A stretch of 64,000 bases of DNA from Thalassotalea agarivorans (GTDB lineage: Bacteria > Pseudomonadota > Gammaproteobacteria > Enterobacterales > Alteromonadaceae), in the NCBI RefSeq assembly GCF_030295955.1, contig NZ_AP027363.1:1736001-1800000 (forward strand). The letters run 5' to 3'. The notes beneath the pieces are model-generated. The model was not told the DNA's origin, made no database searches, and saw only the letters and a program-made list of their open reading frames with translations. Shown piece after piece: positions 60,194 through 64,000 of the stretch (position 1 is the stretch's first letter; each line of letters starts with the position of its first letter). The position numbers were made by a program, and so were the translations under genes.

Positions 60194-61378
60194 CTACTCA
60201 GCGTGGTTACTATTGTTTGCGTGCTTTGATAGGCGCATTGTTTTTACATCCGCCACACCCAATGTAGGTACTAGTCGATAACCGTCGATGACTTGCTGTG
60301 ATGGTTGATAATGACGCATTGCTAAGTTGAATACCCCAGTATTGTTATCAATTGGAATATTGTTAATCGCATCTTCACCACAACCAAACGATACCGTGTA
60401 TGAACCATTTTTATTTTGTTCAGCCGTCAAACTGTTGATGTTTGCTTTGTCGTTAAACATGAAGCCAAATTTGTCATAAACGGTGACAGACCAAAACGCT
60501 TTGTTTTTAGGGTCAGCAAAGGTCATTTGATAACACTGATCGTCTGCGTAGGTTGGTGATAGCTCATAAATATTATCAACTAACTGCGCACCACCCCAGC
60601 CAATTGCAGAACCCACTTGATATTTTTCTTCATCAAACATTGGGTCATTGTTATCGGTAAACATACCGTAGGTTACGGTGCCCCCCATTTCAGCGATCAT
60701 TTGCGGTGCTTTTGCTTTAAGTTGCTTACCGATATTTTCAAGTGACTCGCCATTTATCGGTTTTGCTTGATACGGTTGATCTGAGCCCGCCTCAATGATC
60801 ATAGCATCTTGAAGCGCATGGACTTCATCTTGGCTAAAGGTTGAATCAAAACGAATGATAAGTACTAAGTGTGTACCTGTATGCGTTTTCAAATCAAAGG
60901 TGCCAGCGCCGTATTTCATCGCTTGAATTCTATGATCTTCTGTTACAGCCATCACAGACATGTATTTGCCTTCTGGAATTTCAGGCATAGTAATCGATGC
61001 ACCTTTAGAGACATTAACCGTCGCCATAGAGTAATAAGTATCTCGATTCATACGTACTACTGGTTGGTTGTCTGTCGGTGTTAACACCCTTCTGTGGGCG
61101 AACTTATTGATACCTGCTTCATCCTGGTACTTTAATAACTGGCGAGACGTTTCATAAACTGGGTAGGTCTCGACAGTTACTTTCGTTGTACCAGCTAAGT
61201 AAGCTTTTTCATTTGCAACAGGGACAACTTGTTGCTGCTCACTGTGAGAAAGCTTTTGTGATTGCTCAGGTGCAGCTGTATTAACGTTTGCATCAGGTAA
61301 GTAGTTTGCAGCCATCGCAATGCCGAAAGTAGCAAGGATAGCTGAGCTAAGTAGTGTAAGTTTAACTGACTGTTTCAT
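60194..61378 (-). CDS. Exported DUF1254-DUF1214 protein, paralogue A
   Basis: About 394 residues. The start is the ATG at 61376-61378 (MKQSVKL), preceded by GGAG; an in-frame TTG upstream is less likely. It has a signal peptide cleaved near AMAAN (about 24), the motif QPVVRMNRDTYYSMATV, and a DUF1214 C domain (SVTVYDKFGFMFNDKANIN; SFGCGEDAINNIPI). It lies one base after a 30-residue membrane-protein gene, and precedes paralogue B. Confidence 0.82.
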   Translation of the reverse strand: MKQSVKLTLLSSAILATFGIAMAANYLPDANVNTAAPEQSQKLSHSEQQQVVPVANEKAYLAGTTKVTVETYPVYETSRQLLKYQDEAGINKFAHRRVLTPTDNQPVVRMNRDTYYSMATVNVSKGASITMPEIPEGKYMSVMAVTEDHRIQAMKYGAGTFDLKTHTGTHLVLIIRFDSTFSQDEVHALQDAMIIEAGSDQPYQAKPINGESLENIGKQLKAKAPQMIAEMGGTVTYGMFTDNNDPMFDEEKYQVGSAIGWGGAQLVDNIYELSPTYADDQCYQMTFADPKNKAFWSVTVYDKFGFMFNDKANINSLTAEQNKNGSYTVSFGCGEDAINNIPIDNNTGVFNLAMRHYQPSQQVIDGYRLVPTLGVADVKTMRLSKHANNSNHAE

Positions 61379-61379
61379 A

Positions 61380-61472
61380 TTACCATTCTCCAAAAATTGC
61401 CGCTAAAACGACAAAGAGTAAGACCGCGCAAAGTAGTACTGCGCCCATGACATGCATAATTGTGAACATCAT
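61380..61472 (-). CDS. 30-residue single-helix membrane protein, novel
   Basis: The minus strand has GAGGTGG (61479-61485), six bases, then ATG ATG and a 30-codon frame to TAA at 61380-61382. The peptide starts MMFTIMHVMG, has one strong hydrophobic helix (about residues 7-27, with a single Cys) and ends IFGEW. The next gene's ATG begins within four bases of the stop, which is tight operon coupling. It is too short for usual gene callers. I know no family for it; the size recalls CydX-type stabilising peptides, but the sequence is different. Confidence 0.7.
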   Translation of the reverse strand: MMFTIMHVMGAVLLCAVLLFVVLAAIFGEW

Positions 61473-61769
61473 TATTAACCACCTCGCTATTGATTGAGGC
61501 CATTATCAACTATCAAGAAATGCATTTGAAACAACTTACAGTCATGCGAGATATGCACATAGGTAATATTTAACCAGTCGAAATTGTCATACTTATGATA
61601 GGTGTCAGCTTAATTTACACCTTCAAGCAGACACGCAAAGTGGAAACCATTAATCCATTGAATAATAGGAATATTTTTATATAGGCACTATTTATGCATT
61701 AAACGCCATATAAAAGTAAAAAATAAATACCCAAGGTTTAATGAAGTAACTTAGGTTAAGGACCATAAA

Positions 61770-62399
61770 ATGGAAATTATTAAACGCATGGTTAAAAGCG
61801 TGATGTTTGCAATATTTGTAGTAGCATCTTTTTCGTCACATGCCGACCTTATACTTGGGGACGAATTATGTGACGTAAGCAACTTTGTTATTGCAGGCAA
61901 TAATGCAGATCAATGTTTAGGTAGATTCGTCCATGACTCGCCTCCTGGCAACGATACTGTTTTGTCGCCAGGTGATGTCAATATAGCCTACCCTGATGCT
62001 TGGGATGCCGATGGCGCATTCGGGTTTAACGATTGGGTTCATGTAGGCATATGGGAAGATGATGCACCAGGAAGCTGGGGCAACTTAAATTTTGCTAGCA
62101 ACGACGGGCCTGGTGGCACATTTAACGTGCTTAACGACCTTGTTGCAAATGGCCAATATTTGGTTTCTCTAAAGCAAGCGCAATGGGTTGAATTGTGGCT
62201 TTTTAATGATATCGAAAATGCGAATTCAGGTGCTTATGTTACTGATTGGTCGCATATCAATATTTGGACTCGAGGCGACGAACCATGCACTTTCTGTGAA
62301 CCTAGAACGTCGAACAGACCTGTGCCAGAGCCCAGCACTTTGCTTATTTTTGCGTTAAGCATCATCAGTTTATTGCTGGTTAGAAAAAAAGCGAATTAA
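61770..62399 (+). CDS. Exported PEP-CTERM sorting protein
   Basis: A 209-residue protein with a signal peptide (about 1-25), a small Gly/Asp/Trp-rich beta domain with four Cys, and a classic PEP-CTERM tail: VPEPSTLLIFALSIIS, then a hydrophobic stretch and RKK. The tail is cut by an exosortase and the protein is exported, often tied to exopolysaccharide. No exosortase gene is in the window, so it must lie elsewhere. AAGGA lies eight bases before the ATG. A terminator follows at 62431-62459. Confidence 0.85.
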   Translation: MEIIKRMVKSVMFAIFVVASFSSHADLILGDELCDVSNFVIAGNNADQCLGRFVHDSPPGNDTVLSPGDVNIAYPDAWDADGAFGFNDWVHVGIWEDDAPGSWGNLNFASNDGPGGTFNVLNDLVANGQYLVSLKQAQWVELWLFNDIENANSGAYVTDWSHINIWTRGDEPCTFCEPRTSNRPVPEPSTLLIFALSIISLLLVRKKAN

Positions 62400-62430
62400 T
62401 GTAAATCCAAATCAACTTGGAACACCTCAA

Positions 62431-62459
62431 AGGCCTATAGTTTCTATAGGCCTTTTTTT
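62431..62459 (+). terminator. Terminator after the PEP-CTERM gene
   Basis: AGGCCTATAG pairs with CTATAGGCCT around TTT, followed by six T. Confidence 0.9.
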
Positions 62460-62473
62460 GTAATGGTGCATAC

Positions 62474-63286
62474 TTAAACAATCAGCCTCTCAATGAGATG
62501 CCATTGGCTTTTTATTTGTTGCTTATAGTTTTTATCTGACTTTTGAAATTGCAGATACCATAAATAGTTTATCACTGCGCAGATTGGTAGATAAGCTTCT
62601 AGCAAATCGGTGTCAATTGGGGCGGCGTAACCTTTAAGAATACTTTCAATGGCATTGCGGCTAATGCAGCCATTGACGGTTAAACACATGGCCAATTCAT
62701 ATTCAATGGGTGCTAAACACGCAAATTCAAAGTCAATCGCTTTAGCTTGACCAAACTTATCTAAAATAACATTGTTGAAATTCAAATCACCATGACAGTT
62801 GGCTAATCCTTGGTCGCTATCACTAATGCGCTGTGCATCCAAAATATGTTTAATTAACTTGTACTCACGCTCAATAGGGTTTACCGCTATGAGTAAAGAA
62901 TTGGCAATATCAACTGCCGAAACTGGCATCAAATGTTCTGATATCTTTGAGCGGTGAATAGTCGAAGCAAGTTGCCCAACCAAGGTTAGTTTTTCTTGTA
63001 TCGATAGATGGGCAGTTGCCAACTGAACCCCCTCGATAAACTCAACAACTAACCAATGACTATCATGATAAACGACGCTGGATGTCACGTTTTCAAACAA
63101 GCGGTATATTGCCTTGAAGGCTATGCTTTCACTGCCAAACTTTGCAATGTAACTAGGTTGTTTGTGACCTTGAAGAGTCACAGTAAAACACGTGTTGTTT
63201 GATTCTTGATTTATTTTAGCAATGCAAACCTGTTGCCCTGCAAAACAGGGCAAGCGAATAAGAGAATGCGCTAGCATGTCAGTCAT
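62474..63286 (-). CDS. APH-fold phosphotransferase, putative vitamin kinase
   Basis: A 270-residue protein of the aminoglycoside/choline-kinase fold. The catalytic loop is NCHGDLNFNNVIL near 161-173 and the metal Asp in AIDFEFACLAP near 180. The N-lobe lysine is likely in YIAKFG near 47. It lies seven bases after a PnuC-type transporter, so phosphorylation of the imported compound (thiamine or nicotinamide riboside) is a fair inference. E. coli ThiK is the closest known analogue in kind; the fit is not proven. Confidence 0.75.
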   Translation of the reverse strand: MTDMLAHSLIRLPCFAGQQVCIAKINQESNNTCFTVTLQGHKQPSYIAKFGSESIAFKAIYRLFENVTSSVVYHDSHWLVVEFIEGVQLATAHLSIQEKLTLVGQLASTIHRSKISEHLMPVSAVDIANSLLIAVNPIEREYKLIKHILDAQRISDSDQGLANCHGDLNFNNVILDKFGQAKAIDFEFACLAPIEYELAMCLTVNGCISRNAIESILKGYAAPIDTDLLEAYLPICAVINYLWYLQFQKSDKNYKQQIKSQWHLIERLIV

Positions 63287-63293
63287 ACATATA

Positions 63294-63911
63294 TCAGGCA
63301 GTAGTAGCTATGGCTTGTGATTGAGTATAGCGTTGTCGCCAATGGATGTAACCGTAAATGGCAATAATCACATAAACCACAAATAAAAACGCCGTTGGTA
63401 TCAACCCTTTCTCAATATAGATATAGATAGACACTGAGTTGATCACTATCCAGTAAAGCCAGTTTTCAAGCACTTTCCTTGCAACAAGAAACGTTGTGAA
63501 TACGGCAAACACCGTCGTCGCTGAATCAATATAAGGAAAATCAGCAGGCGTATAGTTGGCCATGAAAAAGCCTAGGCCAAAAGAAAGCAGCGTTAATACA
63601 GCTATCGCCTTTACATGCGTAGACATAGACCATTGATGTATCTGTACTTCGCGGTCTTGTTGCTTTCCTTTTTTAGACCAAGCCCACCACCCGTAAATTG
63701 CCATAGCAAAGTAGTACACCTGTAAAAGGCCATCCATCCAAAGATATACATCATAAAAAATAGCTGTATATATTGCAGTGCTCACCAAGGCAGCTGGCCA
63801 ACACCAAATATTTTCCCTTGCGGCAAAAACGACGTAAATGATCGCCGTAAATACGGCGATTAACTCCCACATAGGTAACGTCGCAAAATAAGCATAAATT
63901 TCGTTTATCAT
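63294..63911 (-). CDS. PnuC-type vitamin transporter
   Basis: A 205-residue, seven-helix protein. ENIWCWPAALVSTAIYT near 29 and LQVYYFAMAIYGWWAW near 63, and NWLYWIVINSVSIYIYIEKG near 148 are typical of PnuC/PnuT. It facilitates entry of a riboside-like vitamin. The start overlaps the stop of the upstream gene (ATGA). I see no thiamine riboswitch in the 89 bases beyond, since that region is coding. Confidence 0.88.
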   Translation of the reverse strand: MINEIYAYFATLPMWELIAVFTAIIYVVFAARENIWCWPAALVSTAIYTAIFYDVYLWMDGLLQVYYFAMAIYGWWAWSKKGKQQDREVQIHQWSMSTHVKAIAVLTLLSFGLGFFMANYTPADFPYIDSATTVFAVFTTFLVARKVLENWLYWIVINSVSIYIYIEKGLIPTAFLFVVYVIIAIYGYIHWRQRYTQSQAIATTA

Positions 63912-64000
63912 GCCTTTGCTTCTACCTGTGAGCGGTCACCGCCAATAAATTTACAAACAAATACGGCGCTATTGGTCGTCTGATGCACTTTTTTGATTTG
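63908..64000 (-). CDS. C-terminal fragment of an upstream gene (unknown)
   Basis: The minus strand is open from the window edge for 30 codons to TGA at 63908-63910, with coding-like content ending in FIGGDRSQVEAKA. The stop overlaps the transporter start, so they form an operon. No family is recognisable from the tail. Confidence 0.55.
   Translation of the reverse strand, partial: QIKKVHQTTNSAVFVCKFIGGDRSQVEAKA

Noticed and set aside
61596-61685. 29-codon plus-strand frame before the PEP-CTERM gene.
   Set aside because: No ribosome site, random-looking residues, and it stops well before the real gene.

Overview
The window reads as chromosomal core from a marine gammaproteobacterium of the Alteromonadales type (Colwelliaceae/Thalassotalea-like; inferred from gene order, AT-rich composition, long-form PurC, a PEP-CTERM protein and Na+-coupled transport, not from any search). 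Nearly all of it is protein coding; there is one tRNA, no rRNA, no CRISPR array, no phage and no transposase gene.

Layout. 1-2823 (minus): a partial glutathione S-transferase, a glycosyltransferase-like protein, MiaE and an EamA exporter. 2973-9564 (minus): a complete methylcitrate block, GntR regulator-prpB-prpC-acnD-prpF, with its promoter between two identical 12-bp palindromes. 9579-10013: an intergenic stretch that looks like a small-RNA gene on the plus strand. 10014-19826 (minus): the fatty-acid/replication superoperon yceD-rpmF-plsX-fabD-fabG-acpP-fabF-pabC-mltG-tmk-holB-pilZ-tatD, without fabH at its usual place. 19953-25027: maf/yceF (plus), rluC (minus) and rne (plus) behind a leader of about 450 nt. 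25297-30711 (minus): three small membrane-anchored unknowns, a Bax-like glucosaminidase, a membrane protein, a LysE exporter, a DUF1415 protein and GltS. 30827-44655 (plus): a CPA1 antiporter, an exported sulfatase, an eight-heme cytochrome with TPRs, a MoxR/DUF58/DUF4381/VWA/VWA/TPR/BatD operon, a yiaW-yiaV-like pair and a DUF2937-like protein. 44689-53865 (minus): ihfA-pheT-pheS, two small proteins, purC, then thrS-infC-rpmI-rplT, with infC starting at AUU. 54011-58078: START protein, fructosamine-kinase-like protein, CPXCG protein, ribE (minus) and a MATE exporter. 58188-58910: tRNA-Val(GAC) followed by a three-copy 171-bp direct repeat that starts inside the tRNA 3' end; the second copy is interrupted by a 263-bp element with 22-bp terminal inverted repeats. 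58984-61472 (minus): two DUF1254/DUF1214 paralogues preceded by a previously easy-to-miss 30-residue membrane protein. 61770-64000: a PEP-CTERM protein, then a PnuC-type transporter with an APH-fold kinase and the tail of an upstream gene.

Working together: the prp block oxidises propionyl-CoA by the 2-methylcitrate cycle (the AcnD/PrpF variant) under a probable FadR-like autorepressor. The fab block couples phospholipid/fatty acid supply to DNA replication genes. The MoxR-vWA operon looks like a membrane-anchored AAA+/vWA chaperone system. I found no clear new defence or mobile system. The best candidates for undescribed biology are the sRNA-like locus at about 9730-9976, the tRNA-Val repeat/inverted-repeat element, and the 30-residue membrane protein ahead of the DUF1254 pair.
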